A DNA stretch of 64,000 bases from Prevotella sp. MA2016 (GCF_000619825.1 NZ_JHUW01000009.1:186001-250000); one strand, 5' to 3'. Shown: positions 45,922-54,376, numbered from the stretch's first letter. Notes: generated by a model not told the origin, from the sequence alone. Program-made: numbers and translations.

Positions 45922-47000
45922 AGCCTACCCCACTTAGTCTCCGCAAAAAGTTAGCACTCGAACTCTGGCGGCAGCAGGAGAAGATGGTCCGCAAGGAGCA
46001 TCCTTTGAAACAACTCTTCTGGGAGTGCACGTTGCGCTGTGACTTGAGGTGTCGGCATTGCGGTAGCGACTGTAAGATGAAGTCGGAAAGCCAAGATATG
46101 CCTAAAGAGGATTTCCTGCGTGTGCTCGATGGAATCGCCAAAAAAGCAGATCCACACAAGGTCTTTGTAGTTATATCGGGCGGCGAACCGCTGATGCGGC
46201 ACGATATTGAGGAGTGTGGCCGCGCTATCTACGAAAAAGGATTCCCATGGGGCATGGTCACAAATGCGCTGCACCTTACTCCCCAGCGATGGCAAGGTCT
46301 GCTCAAGGCTGGCATCCACTCTATGGCCATCAGTTTGGATGGACTAGAGGACGACCACAACTGGATGCGAGGCAACGATAACAGTTTCAAGATGGTAAGC
46401 CAGGCTATCGACATGCTGGTAGCTACTGAGGGGTTCGTGTTCGACATCGTGACCTGCGTCAACCATCGCAATTACACCAAACTCAACGCTATCAAAGAGT
46501 TTCTAATCTCAAAGGGCGTAAAGCGTTGGCGACTTTTTACGGTATTCCCTGTAGGGCGAGCTGCCCTCGACCCGATGATGAAGCTATCAGGCGAGGAGTT
46601 CCGTGGGGTGTTCGACTTTATTCGCGAAACCCGCAAAGAAGGCAAGATAATGGCTGATTATGGTTGCGAGGGATTCCTTGGTAATTATGAGGGTGAGGCC
46701 CGCAGCCGATTCTTTGCTTGTCAGGCTGGCATTACCGTAGGTTCTGTAATGGCCGATGGCTCGATAGCTGCTTGCGCCAGCATACGTGCCGACTACAAGC
46801 AGGGCAACATCTATGAGGACGATTTTATGGAAGTGTGGGAAAACAAATACGCGCCCTATCGCCAACGCGATTGGATGCGTAAGGATGAATGTGCCAATTG
46901 CAAATACTTCCGTTATTGTCAGGGCAACGGCATGCACCTACGCGATGCTAAAGGACGTCTGCTGTTTTGTCACTTAAAACGATTACAACAACAAGAGTAA
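45918..47000 (+). CDS. Radical SAM/SPASM enzyme of the rSAM/lipoprotein system
   Basis: The 4Fe-4S motif C41-x3-C45-x2-C48 (CDLRCRHC) opens the radical SAM barrel, with the GGEPL motif near residue 91. A C-terminal SPASM-type region has cysteines in FFACQAGITVG, AACASIRADYKQGNIY, CANCKYFRYCQGNGM and LLFCHLKR, which would bind extra Fe-S clusters. Such enzymes modify peptides or proteins. It lies between two small lipoprotein genes with overlaps of 4 bases upstream and a 1-base gap downstream. Confidence 0.9.
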   Translation: MKPTPLSLRKKLALELWRQQEKMVRKEHPLKQLFWECTLRCDLRCRHCGSDCKMKSESQDMPKEDFLRVLDGIAKKADPHKVFVVISGGEPLMRHDIEECGRAIYEKGFPWGMVTNALHLTPQRWQGLLKAGIHSMAISLDGLEDDHNWMRGNDNSFKMVSQAIDMLVATEGFVFDIVTCVNHRNYTKLNAIKEFLISKGVKRWRLFTVFPVGRAALDPMMKLSGEEFRGVFDFIRETRKEGKIMADYGCEGFLGNYEGEARSRFFACQAGITVGSVMADGSIAACASIRADYKQGNIYEDDFMEVWENKYAPYRQRDWMRKDECANCKYFRYCQGNGMHLRDAKGRLLFCHLKRLQQQE

Positions 47001-47001
47001 T

Positions 47002-47205
47002 ATGAAATATATAAAAACCAAAATCATCACCAAAATGCTCACTTTGCTGGGATTTAGCTCTGTAGCATTCGTATTTACAGCATGCTACGGCACGGTGCCT
47101 TACGATTTTGATGAAGACTATCAAGATAGTCTGAGTGTATCCTTCAGTCAAACTGTAGCCGACTCCACTACCTTATCTACGCTACCAGCTTCGAGCAAAC
47201 GCTGA
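47002..47205 (+). CDS. Second small rSAM-associated lipoprotein
   Basis: A 67-residue protein with an MLTLLGFSSVAFVFTACYG lipoprotein signal; after the Cys comes YGTVPYDFDEDYQDS, an acidic segment sharing the YGT motif with partner 1. It starts one base after the rSAM stop. Its last 19 codons run antisense through the 3' end of murQ (47148), so the C-terminus may be an accident of a lost stop. Partner or substrate of the rSAM enzyme is the likely role. Confidence 0.7.
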   Translation: MKYIKTKIITKMLTLLGFSSVAFVFTACYGTVPYDFDEDYQDSLSVSFSQTVADSTTLSTLPASSKR

Positions 47206-47963
47206 CGGGCTTCGTCGTATGAGATTCCTAACGACTCTTGAATCATGCGTGTGCCACGATCTATGAGTTTCTCGTTGGTGAGTTGCATCTTCACCATGCG
47301 ATTACCTTTCACTCGCCCCATACGAATCATCAGCGCCGTCGAAATCATGTTCAGTACCATTTTCTGTGCCGTACCGCTCTTCATACGGCTGGAGCCCGTT
47401 ACAAACTCAGGACCAACTATCGTTTCAATGGAGTATTCCGCGGCAGCAGCAAGCGGTGTATGAGGATTACTGGTCATACACCCCGTTAGCAACCCCAGCT
47501 TGCGTGCATGCTCTATAGCGCCAATCACGTAGGGTGTGGTGCCCGATGCTGCAATACCAATCACACAGTCGTCGGCTGTAGGAAGATAGTGCTCTAAGTC
47601 CTTCCAACCCTGCTCGGCATCGTCCTCAGCATGCTCAACAGCCCGTTTCAAGGCCACATCGCCTCCAGCAATAACACCTATCACCCAATCGGGCTGCACG
47701 CCAAAGGTTGGCGGCAGTTCGCTGGCATCCAGCACTCCTAAACGACCGCTGGTACCTGCGCCTACATAAAACACACGTCCACCTCGCTTCATGCGTGGTT
47801 CAATGGCTTTTACTAATGCTTCTACCTGCGGTAGCGCACGCTCTACAGCCTCGGCTACCAACATATCCTCTTGATTCATTGCTCGAAGCAGCTCGCCCAC
47901 CTCCATATCTTCCAGATGGTCGTAGTGCGAAGGTTGTTCAGTAATCTTATCCTCTATATTCAT
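47148..47963 (-). CDS. murQ: N-acetylmuramic acid 6-phosphate etherase
   Basis: A SIS-domain protein with VFYVGAGTSGRLGVLDASEL, GIAASGTTPYVIGAIEHARK and VTGSSRMKSGTAQKMVLNM, which are hallmarks of MurQ; 271 residues is standard. It cleaves the lactyl ether of MurNAc-6-phosphate in peptidoglycan recycling. The ATG at 47963 is chosen over a TTG two codons upstream. It follows the GH16 gene by 18 bases. Confidence 0.96.
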   Translation of the reverse strand: MNIEDKITEQPSHYDHLEDMEVGELLRAMNQEDMLVAEAVERALPQVEALVKAIEPRMKRGGRVFYVGAGTSGRLGVLDASELPPTFGVQPDWVIGVIAGGDVALKRAVEHAEDDAEQGWKDLEHYLPTADDCVIGIAASGTTPYVIGAIEHARKLGLLTGCMTSNPHTPLAAAAEYSIETIVGPEFVTGSSRMKSGTAQKMVLNMISTALMIRMGRVKGNRMVKMQLTNEKLIDRGTRMIQESLGISYDEARQRLLEAGSVDKVVESATV

Positions 47964-47981
47964 AGGCAAACCTATATAGGG

Positions 47982-48776
47982 TTACTTTTTCTGGTACACG
48001 CGAACGTAATCTATTTCATAACGCATCGGTAAGGCTGCATCATCAATAGTACCGCCGTTATCACCACCAAGCGCCAGGTTAAGCAGGATATACTGCGGGC
48101 GGGTAAATGGATTCGTATACTGTCCGATAGAGCCATTCTTGGTGTTACATAGCGGAATCTCGTTCAGTAGCTCATCATCTAGAAACAGTCGGATTGCTGT
48201 TTCGTCCCAATCCATACGCCATACATGAAAGTGCTGTGTCCATGCCGCATCTTTCTCGATGAAATGAGTAAAATCAATCTTCTTACTATTCCAAACAGCC
48301 CTGTAAGGCTGATCGTTCCCCCAACAAGCATTAGCCAAAATATGGGGCACACCATTGATACGATAGTACTCCATCAAATCAATCTCACCACATGAGGGCC
48401 AAGGCATATCGTTACCCAATGTCCAGATAGCAGGCCAGGCCCCTCCAGCTGTTGGAATGCGTGCACAAACCTCCAATCTACCATACAGGAAACTATACTT
48501 ACCTCTGGTGTTCAGACTGGCAGAAGTATAGGGAATATTCTCACGACTGTTTTCCTTGCGAGCCTCGATAACAAGCATTCCTTCGTGGAGGTAAGCATTA
48601 TCAGCCTGGTACCATTGTGCTTCATGATTGCGCACAAAACCATACTCATAGCCCCAGATAGTACTATCAGGGCGACCGTTTCCGTCGAATTCATCGAAAA
48701 AAACAAGCTGATACTGCTGTGCTGATAGAGACAAGCAACACCAGCAGGCACACAACACAACAAACAGTTTCCTCAT
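47982..48776 (-). CDS. GH16 family beta-glucanase
   Basis: A signal peptide (LFVVLCACWCCLSLSAQ) precedes a GH16 jelly roll whose catalytic segment is SCGEIDLMEYY (Glu-x-Asp-x-x-Glu), with GGAWPAIWTLG upstream and HVWRMDWDETAIRLFLDD downstream. GH16 members cut beta-1,3 or mixed-linkage glucans; the bulge-type EIDLME motif fits laminarinase-like enzymes. 264 residues, single domain. It is inside a housekeeping operon and not in a susCD locus. Confidence 0.92.
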   Translation of the reverse strand: MRKLFVVLCACWCCLSLSAQQYQLVFFDEFDGNGRPDSTIWGYEYGFVRNHEAQWYQADNAYLHEGMLVIEARKENSRENIPYTSASLNTRGKYSFLYGRLEVCARIPTAGGAWPAIWTLGNDMPWPSCGEIDLMEYYRINGVPHILANACWGNDQPYRAVWNSKKIDFTHFIEKDAAWTQHFHVWRMDWDETAIRLFLDDELLNEIPLCNTKNGSIGQYTNPFTRPQYILLNLALGGDNGGTIDDAALPMRYEIDYVRVYQKK

Positions 48777-48778
48777 AT

Positions 48779-49177
48779 TCAGATAAAGTCTTTGAAAGCC
48801 TCGTCGTATTCAGGACTTGGGGCCAGCCGCCCATTCACGATGCACACCAGTTCGAAATCACCCTTGAAACATAATTTTTCGTCGCTGACACGGAAGATGG
48901 CCTGATGGAACACATACTTTATGCCCTCCTTGGTAAGTGCCAGACGAGAGATGAACTCATCGTCGCAGCGCAGAGGAGTTTTAAACTGCAGATTCATACG
49001 AGCCACAACAGCATCAATACCCTGCTCGTGCAATGCAGCAAAGCTCGCACCTAAGCTACGTAGGAACAGGTGACGGGTATGTTCAGCATAATGCAGATAA
49101 TTGGCATTATTTACGATGCCTTCGATGTCGCACTCATAGTCGCGAACTTCCATACGGGTTTCGAAAATATAATTCAT
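48779..49177 (-). CDS. Acyl-CoA thioesterase, hotdog fold (YbgC/4HBT-like)
   Basis: A 132-residue hotdog protein; the 4HBT/YbgC signature appears as YECDIEGIVNNANYLHYAEH, where Asp and the helix following NNANYLHY form the active site. It probably hydrolyses acyl-CoA or acyl-ACP; the substrate is unknown. The ATG overlaps the HAD gene stop as ATGA and the stop lies 2 bases before the GH16 start. Confidence 0.88.
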   Translation of the reverse strand: MNYIFETRMEVRDYECDIEGIVNNANYLHYAEHTRHLFLRSLGASFAALHEQGIDAVVARMNLQFKTPLRCDDEFISRLALTKEGIKYVFHQAIFRVSDEKLCFKGDFELVCIVNGRLAPSPEYDEAFKDFI

Positions 49178-49866
49178 AAATGCTTCAATATTTCGTTGAA
49201 ATGGGTTATTTTTATCAAACGCTCATGCTCTATATCCTCAGCATGCTCTAGCTGCCAGGTAACATGAAAGGGAATATGGATGGCCCAGGCACCGATGTTC
49301 AGGGCTGGAGCGATATCACTCTTCAGAGAGTTGCCTACCATCAGCAGCTGTGAAGGCAGAACATCCAGATGCTCACAAAGCTGTGAGAATTCGGTCTCTG
49401 TCTTATTAGAGGTAATCTCTACATGCGAGAAATAACGGCCTAAACGGCTACGATTGAGCTTGTTCTCCTGGTCCTGCAATTCACCCTTAGTGAATACCAC
49501 CAGACGATAAGGATAGGCCTGCAGGCGCTGCAAGGTATCCTCAACCTCTGGGAGAGGTGTGGCAGGAAGATGGAGTAACGACTTGCTATGCACTAGCAAT
49601 TCACTCAGTTCAACATCCGTCAGATGACTACCACCCACGCGGAGTGCTGTTTCTATGATTGAGATGGTGAAAGCCTTGCAACCATAACCCAAGTCGGCCA
49701 TGTTGCCCGACTCTGTTATGAACAACTCGCGAGCAGGATCATCACAGTAAGGCGCAATGAGGCGGTAGAGATGCTGCTCTACTTCCTCAAAATGACTCTG
49801 ACAATCCCACAGGGTGTCATCAGCATCGAAGGCTATCACACGAAGGTTGCTAACGTCTATCTTCAT
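49174..49866 (-). CDS. HAD-family hydrolase
   Basis: The HAD nucleophile motif is VIAFDADDTLWDC (residues 10-22), with VVFTKGE (motif II), a Lys region near SNKTETEFSQ, and MVGNSLKSDIAPALNIGAWA (motif IV). At 230 residues with a helical cap it resembles YjjG-like phosphatases. The substrate is unknown. It overlaps the Fur gene end by 17 bases. Confidence 0.9.
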   Translation of the reverse strand: MKIDVSNLRVIAFDADDTLWDCQSHFEEVEQHLYRLIAPYCDDPARELFITESGNMADLGYGCKAFTISIIETALRVGGSHLTDVELSELLVHSKSLLHLPATPLPEVEDTLQRLQAYPYRLVVFTKGELQDQENKLNRSRLGRYFSHVEITSNKTETEFSQLCEHLDVLPSQLLMVGNSLKSDIAPALNIGAWAIHIPFHVTWQLEHAEDIEHERLIKITHFNEILKHL

Positions 49867-50278
49867 CTTTACAATGTGGACAAGTTCCTTTTATAATATA
49901 ATTACTCGAATGAGCCTCAAAGCCTTCAGGCAGTACGATTTCAGGCATTTCAACGCCATCCATACAGTAGGTTTGCTGGCATGACTCGCAATAGAAATGC
50001 GGATGTAAATCATCGTCATAATGCTCATCATGACTATGGCATAATTCAAAACGTGTACCGTCGACAGCCCCCTCTATGGCATGCACTAAATGATGCTCAC
50101 GAAACAAGGTGAGTGTACGGAATATATTAGATTTGTCGATAGAATCGATCTTTCTTTCCAATTCTGCCATTGACAGAGGAAGCATGGATGACTCTAATGC
50201 CTTCACCACCATGATGCGATTGGCCGTAGGCTTGATGCCATGTTCTAACAATAATGTCTCGCAATTTTTAGTGTCCAT
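49850..50278 (-). CDS. Fur-family transcriptional regulator
   Basis: The protein has an N-terminal winged helix (GIKPTANRIMVVKALESSML), then the metal region with HSHDEHYDDDLHPHFYCESC and a second Cys pair CPHC near the end, 142 residues. Fur-family proteins sense iron, zinc, manganese or peroxide; which metal cannot be told. It lies 27 bases downstream of the yifB remnant. Confidence 0.92.
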   Translation of the reverse strand: MDTKNCETLLLEHGIKPTANRIMVVKALESSMLPLSMAELERKIDSIDKSNIFRTLTLFREHHLVHAIEGAVDGTRFELCHSHDEHYDDDLHPHFYCESCQQTYCMDGVEMPEIVLPEGFEAHSSNYIIKGTCPHCKDEDRR

Positions 50279-50305
50279 AAGCGCTATATCATAAAAAACT
50301 TCATA

Positions 50306-50938
50306 TCATCTATCACTCCAATCGCCACGATCCAAGCTGCGATAGCCTATTGCTTCGGCAATATGCTGCAACTGAATCTGCTCTGTCCCCTCTATATCGG
50401 CAATGGTGCGTGCAACTTTTAGAATACGGTTATAAGCACGGGCACTCAGATGCAATTTCTCCATGGCCATACGCAGCATGTTCAGACTCTGCTCATCTGG
50501 TTCAGCAAACTGATGGATCATGCGCTCCGTCATCTGAGCATTGCAGTGGATACCTTTAAAGTCTTTATAACGCTCCTCCTGACGCTTGCGGGCAGCTATC
50601 ACACGTGTTCTAATCACTGCGCTCGACTCTCCCTGCTGCATCTGCGACAACTGATTGAAAGGTACCACAGGCACCTCGATATGCAAATCCATACGATCGA
50701 GTAGCGGACCAGAAATCTTATTCATATAACGCTGTATCTGACCAGGCGTGCACACACAGTGATGTGTGGGGTCGCCATAATAGCCACAAGGACAAGGATT
50801 CATTGAGGCCACAAACATGAACGAACAAGGATACTCGATGGTGTATTTGGCACGACTGATTGTAATCTTACGGTCTTCTAACGGTTGGCGCAATACCTCG
50901 AGTGTGGCACGACTAAATTCTGGTAATTCATCACAGAA
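50306..50938 (-). pseudogene. yifB: 3' half of yifB/comM (Mg-chelatase-like ATPase), interrupted by an integrated element
   Basis: From DELPEFSRATLEVLRQPLED to the C-terminus the sequence matches YifB/ComM: FVASMNPCPCGYYGDPTHHC, SGPLLDRMDLHIEVPVV and SARAYNRILKVARTIADIEG. Everything before DELPEF, including the Lon-like domain and Walker A, is missing; the frame continues upstream to 51148 into unrelated AT-rich sequence. Normal YifB is about 510 residues and only about 210 remain. The junction at about 50935-50945 is the left end of a mobile element, and the 5' half should lie beyond the right edge of the window. Confidence 0.85.
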
Positions 50939-51122
50939 CGACACGAAACAACCATAGTTTGTCAACCTTCTGTTTCTTAGGTGTTTATAATCACTTTTTA
51001 CTACCTTTTTGGCTACAAATTTCTTATTAGTAACACCCCCAATAATAGTCAAAAAGAGATTATTACTACCCCTAATACTACTATTTGGTATATCTATACT
51101 ACTCTTCATAACCATAAATTTC

Positions 51123-51437
51123 CTAGAAATTAATCGTAAACTCACCATTCCATGCAGTATCTACTGATATTGCAATACGAAACGATGCTGCCTTAATATT
51201 CTCAACTATCTGTGCATAACGTTTATGTTGCTTAGCTTGAGGAAACTTTGCCACATATCCATCAACCTTGCATGAGAACTTCTTAACGCTGTCCGTGGTA
51301 ACTGTAGGCAGTTTTATTGATTCGGTATAGAAATCCTCCATAATAGGACAATCGTCCATTAGCGTGGACTTTTCACATGATGGCAGAATAATACCAACCA
51401 TCATACACATAATTATAATGAAGAATACCTTTTTCAT
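51123..51437 (-). CDS. Small lipoprotein, unknown
   Basis: A 104-residue product with a lipoprotein signal (MCMMVGIILPSC). The mature part has two further cysteines and no recognised fold; it ends in a beta-rich segment SFRIAISVDTAWNGEFTINF. The start is taken at MKKVFF because a promoter element lies about 30 bases upstream. It is the leftmost gene of the integrated element. Confidence 0.7.
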   Translation of the reverse strand: MKKVFFIIIMCMMVGIILPSCEKSTLMDDCPIMEDFYTESIKLPTVTTDSVKKFSCKVDGYVAKFPQAKQHKRYAQIVENIKAASFRIAISVDTAWNGEFTINF

Positions 51438-51461
51438 ATTCTGTTGAAAGTTTCTGGCTGC

Positions 51462-51469
51462 AAAAATAC
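51462..51469 (-). promoter_or_regulatory. -7 element TATTTTTG of the small lipoprotein
   Basis: The reverse strand reads TATTTTTG about 25 to 30 bases before the start codon. Confidence 0.6.
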
Positions 51470-51582
51470 AAAAATGTTTCGAACTGCCCAAACAATACCT
51501 TAAATTACTATAGTATTGGCTTCTAATTTTATAGTTGTTTCATTTCTTAATATAATCAATTGAATATGATTAGAGCCTCAAC

Positions 51583-51612
51583 AAAAAAGCCCCCCCATAA
51601 ACAGAGGGTTTT
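51583..51612 (-). terminator. Probable terminator of the 156-residue gene
   Basis: On the reverse strand AACCCTC pairs with GGGGGGCTT across an 8-base loop and TTTTTT follows. It is 80 bases past the stop at 51694. Confidence 0.5.
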
Positions 51613-51693
51613 CCAGTGATTCTTATATTCTTTTAGATTCAAAATTGAATATAGGGTTTCATTTATGCACGAAGTGATAGGTTTTATAAGTTG

Positions 51694-52164
51694 CTATACT
51701 ACGAACATTGGCGGTAATTCAAAGCGTGGGTCATTTATGTGTGCTGAATGATAAACACCTAATTTGTGTTCGTCATAAAAGAAATCTTTAGAAATCGAGT
51801 TTTGATTTATTTCAGACATAACAACTGGAGCACCCTTTACTATTCGCTTAATTGCATCTATTTCTTTTGATGCCTTTTGCATAAAATCATTAAGTGATAG
51901 TCTTTTGTTTTCATAATCATAGACAAGCGTACCAAACATAATATCCGATTTCATAAGAAGATATGTACTACTAAAATCCATCCTAACGATGCTGTTAAAA
52001 TATTCTATTGCATCATCAAGCTGATTAGAAATGGATTGTCTATCACTATCATTTATATAGTCTGCTTTAAGAATAAGTGTTTTTTTGATGTAATACATCT
52101 TACTAATCAGTTTGTTGACCTTCTTATAGCAGTCAATAGGTTTGTTTTTTGTAAATAATCCCAT
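51694..52164 (-). CDS. Hypothetical protein, 156 residues
   Basis: A soluble protein beginning MGLFTKNKPIDCYKKVNKLI, mostly helical for the first 120 residues, then a short extended tail ending PPMFVV. No family recognised. The start at 52164 lies 35 bases after its promoter element. It belongs to the accessory cargo of the element. Confidence 0.65.
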   Translation of the reverse strand: MGLFTKNKPIDCYKKVNKLISKMYYIKKTLILKADYINDSDRQSISNQLDDAIEYFNSIVRMDFSSTYLLMKSDIMFGTLVYDYENKRLSLNDFMQKASKEIDAIKRIVKGAPVVMSEINQNSISKDFFYDEHKLGVYHSAHINDPRFELPPMFVV

Positions 52165-52198
52165 AAGCAATGTTTATTTTTTAATTATTTATCTGCTG

Positions 52199-52206
52199 CA
52201 AATTTA
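52199..52206 (-). promoter_or_regulatory. -7 element TAAATTTG of the 156-residue gene
   Basis: The reverse strand reads TAAATTTG 35 bases before the ATG at 52164. Confidence 0.65.
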
Positions 52207-52290
52207 GACAATCCTTTTCAAAGTTCCAACAATAAACATGAAAATTAGCGTTTTAAACATCAAATCCTTGGCTAATTCATCTATTATGTC

Positions 52291-52298
52291 TACCTTTG
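52291..52298 (+). promoter_or_regulatory. -7 element TACCTTTG of a putative small RNA
   Basis: TACCTTTG on the forward strand heads a unit that closes with a strong terminator at 52483-52518 and has no convincing gene. Confidence 0.65.
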
Positions 52299-52304
52299 CA
52301 CCAC

Positions 52305-52518
52305 TTATGGGGGATTGAGGGTGTACCCCATGCATCAGATGCATTCCTAGCTAGCAACATCCTTGTTCTCCTTTACCATAAGAGGATGCCCCATATCGTA
52401 AGGCATGGGAGAATAAGAAGACGGACATTTGACACAAATGATTCCCTAGAGAACTGCGACATCCTTATCTCCTTTTAATAGCATGAGGACGGCTGCAACC
52501 GTCCTCATTTTAATTTTA
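52305..52518 (+). ncRNA. Candidate small RNA of about 210 bases
   Basis: The unit has its own promoter and terminator. Inside are two near-identical segments, ACATCCTTGTTCTCCTTT (52357-52374) and ACATCCTTATCTCCTTTT (52459-52476). All ATG frames are under 31 codons. It is transcribed convergently with the flanking 52536 lipoprotein gene. Function unknown. Confidence 0.5.
52483..52518 (+). terminator. Strong intrinsic terminator
   Basis: A perfect 10-base-pair stem, ATGAGGACGG with CCGTCCTCAT, a 6-base loop and TTTTAATTTT. On the reverse strand it could also close the lipoprotein gene only if read through, since that gene lies on the far side. Confidence 0.8.
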
Positions 52519-52535
52519 CGAATAAGTAATCTGGT

Positions 52536-53102
52536 TTAGTAGAAAGGAGACCAATCACCTCCCTCAAAAAAGCTGTTATGGAATGATGCAGTTCCACTTA
52601 CTTTGTGTGTTGTTGGATTCTGAGGGTCATAATCTTCACCATAAATATTAGTGGAACTTTCCAAAGAAAACATCAAATCGTTAAACCTCACCTTAACCTT
52701 ATATCTATCTATTGATTGAATTGAAATACTTCCACTAGTAATCTCATATTGCTTCTCATAAAGCCCAATTGTCCCAAAATTCTCAATGTTGATTTTGGCT
52801 ATGTCGTCACCGTAGAAAGTATCTCCTTCCCCTAAATCAGTAACCTTTTTAATTCCTATGATGTAAAAATCCAATTCCTTAACTGGTATAGAATTTGGAT
52901 TCTCCATACAACTAATGGAAAGGTGCAATCCCCTACTGGTATTCTCAGTAAGGCTTGCGTCTGCGTAATATGCAACTTTATCAACTACTAGACTTTTCTC
53001 ACCACCACCATTTTCACCATCATCACTTTTGCTGCATGATGAAAAATTCAATGCTGCAACAATCACTGACAACATCATAATTGAAAAATAGAATCTCTTC
53101 AT
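52536..53102 (-). CDS. Lipoprotein downstream of the C10 protease
   Basis: A 188-residue product with a lipoprotein signal (SVIVAALNFSSC) and a beta-rich mature part with repeated charged strands. It lies 65 bases after the C10 protease gene with no terminator between, so they are co-transcribed. C10 proteases of Bacteroides are often paired with small inhibitor proteins; whether this is one cannot be told from sequence alone. Confidence 0.75.
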   Translation of the reverse strand: MKRFYFSIMMLSVIVAALNFSSCSKSDDGENGGGEKSLVVDKVAYYADASLTENTSRGLHLSISCMENPNSIPVKELDFYIIGIKKVTDLGEGDTFYGDDIAKINIENFGTIGLYEKQYEITSGSISIQSIDRYKVKVRFNDLMFSLESSTNIYGEDYDPQNPTTHKVSGTASFHNSFFEGGDWSPFY

Positions 53103-53167
53103 AAGCTTATTATCTTATCATAGCACAAACATTCTCAGATTATTTAGTTTGTTTTCTGAAGTACGAA

Positions 53168-54343
53168 TTATTTAACTACTTGCTTTTTCTTATTCTGTAT
53201 ATATACTCCCTTTGGTAATCCTTCAAGGCTATTACCAACCTTTCTGCCTTGGAGATTATAAACTTGATGTTTTGCTCCTTCTTCCTCGATAGGATTAATG
53301 TCCGTCCATCCATCTGGCATGATGATGACAGTGAAGAACGGTGAATTTAATCTATTCAAAACATCATTTATCATTTCTCCTGCCATAAGTAATTCTTGCG
53401 ACATGATATAATAGCCATTGCTTGAACCATCCCAGCCACAATTAACATGATATCGTCCTGTATCATCACGACCATCTACGATATGAGTATGTAGACTATT
53501 TCCTTCTTTATTATTAGAAATCAATATTAGAGGTCTGCCTTTCTCCAGTGCATTATCCATAAATGCTTCTAACTCTTTATCTGAGAATTGGGTAAAAACA
53601 AGAGAATTGCCAACTTCTGTATATGATTGATAACTCTCATCTGATATATCAAAGCATTTTTTTATAAGGTACAAATCCACAAATGCGGCAGTACTGTGAA
53701 GCCCATAACCAGCACGTATTGAATAACCGCAATATTTCATTAATTTTGCTACAGCTTGTCCTTGCTCTTCCGTATATTCACCTGATATGTATTTTGGAAG
53801 TATAGCGTTCCATTCAAAGCTGGTTTCAGGTAGAGCATCTAACTTCTTAACTCCATTATAAACAAATTCATTTATCGCCTTACATTTTTCCATTTTATAA
53901 TAATACATTACTTGGGCAAGAGCGGTTGGGCTACATCCAGTTAATGCATGCCTATAGGCTCCAGTTTGTTCATCTAAGAACAATGGGGTTTGCCAATTAT
54001 ATGGTTCTCCTTGACCCCACTCACATTTCACCATATACTCAATTGGCGTTTTAGGAGTAAGCTGAAAACCTCTAGTGCTTGCTGCAGATGGAAATGGGTA
54101 TTCGTCACAAGTATTCTCTGTTGAATAACCAATTACAATACCATTAGAAACTATAGCGAAACCCTTTCCATCCTCTGCATTGAAGATGCTGTATGGTTTA
54201 TTCTCACCTCTTGTACTAGCCTTGTTTTCCTTTGACAAGGAAACTCCTTTCTTTGACATAAATTCCTGTGCAATGTCAAAGTCACTCTGTGCTGATACTG
54301 TCAGTGAAAAGAGCAACATTAATAACGTACCAAGTTGTTTCAT
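53168..54343 (-). CDS. C10 (streptopain/SpeB-type) cysteine protease with C-terminal sorting tail
   Basis: A signal peptide (LLMLLFSLTVSAQ) and propeptide precede the catalytic Cys137 in HALTGCSPTALAQVMYYYK and the His in LHTHIVDGRDDTGRYHVNCG, followed by GWDGSSNGYYIMSQ as in streptopain. The C-terminus VYNLQGRKVGNSLEGLPKGV and then VVK resembles a type IX sorting signal. Related enzymes degrade host proteins. It is unusual cargo for a mobile element and has its own promoter. Confidence 0.9.
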   Translation of the reverse strand: MKQLGTLLMLLFSLTVSAQSDFDIAQEFMSKKGVSLSKENKASTRGENKPYSIFNAEDGKGFAIVSNGIVIGYSTENTCDEYPFPSAASTRGFQLTPKTPIEYMVKCEWGQGEPYNWQTPLFLDEQTGAYRHALTGCSPTALAQVMYYYKMEKCKAINEFVYNGVKKLDALPETSFEWNAILPKYISGEYTEEQGQAVAKLMKYCGYSIRAGYGLHSTAAFVDLYLIKKCFDISDESYQSYTEVGNSLVFTQFSDKELEAFMDNALEKGRPLILISNNKEGNSLHTHIVDGRDDTGRYHVNCGWDGSSNGYYIMSQELLMAGEMINDVLNRLNSPFFTVIIMPDGWTDINPIEEEGAKHQVYNLQGRKVGNSLEGLPKGVYIQNKKKQVVK

Positions 54344-54368
54344 GGGCTAAATAGATTGTTTTAGACCG

Positions 54369-54376
54369 CAAATATA
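54369..54376 (-). promoter_or_regulatory. -7 element TATATTTG of the C10 protease
   Basis: The reverse strand reads TATATTTG 26 bases before the ATG at 54343. Confidence 0.65.

Noticed and set aside
50939..51148. N-terminal extension of the yifB frame
   Set aside because: The extra 70 codons do not resemble YifB and lack its Walker A; they are element DNA read by chance in frame with the remnant.
52296..52478. A 60-codon forward frame in the putative small RNA
   Set aside because: It starts at a TTG within the -7 element at 52291-52298, upstream of the expected transcript start.
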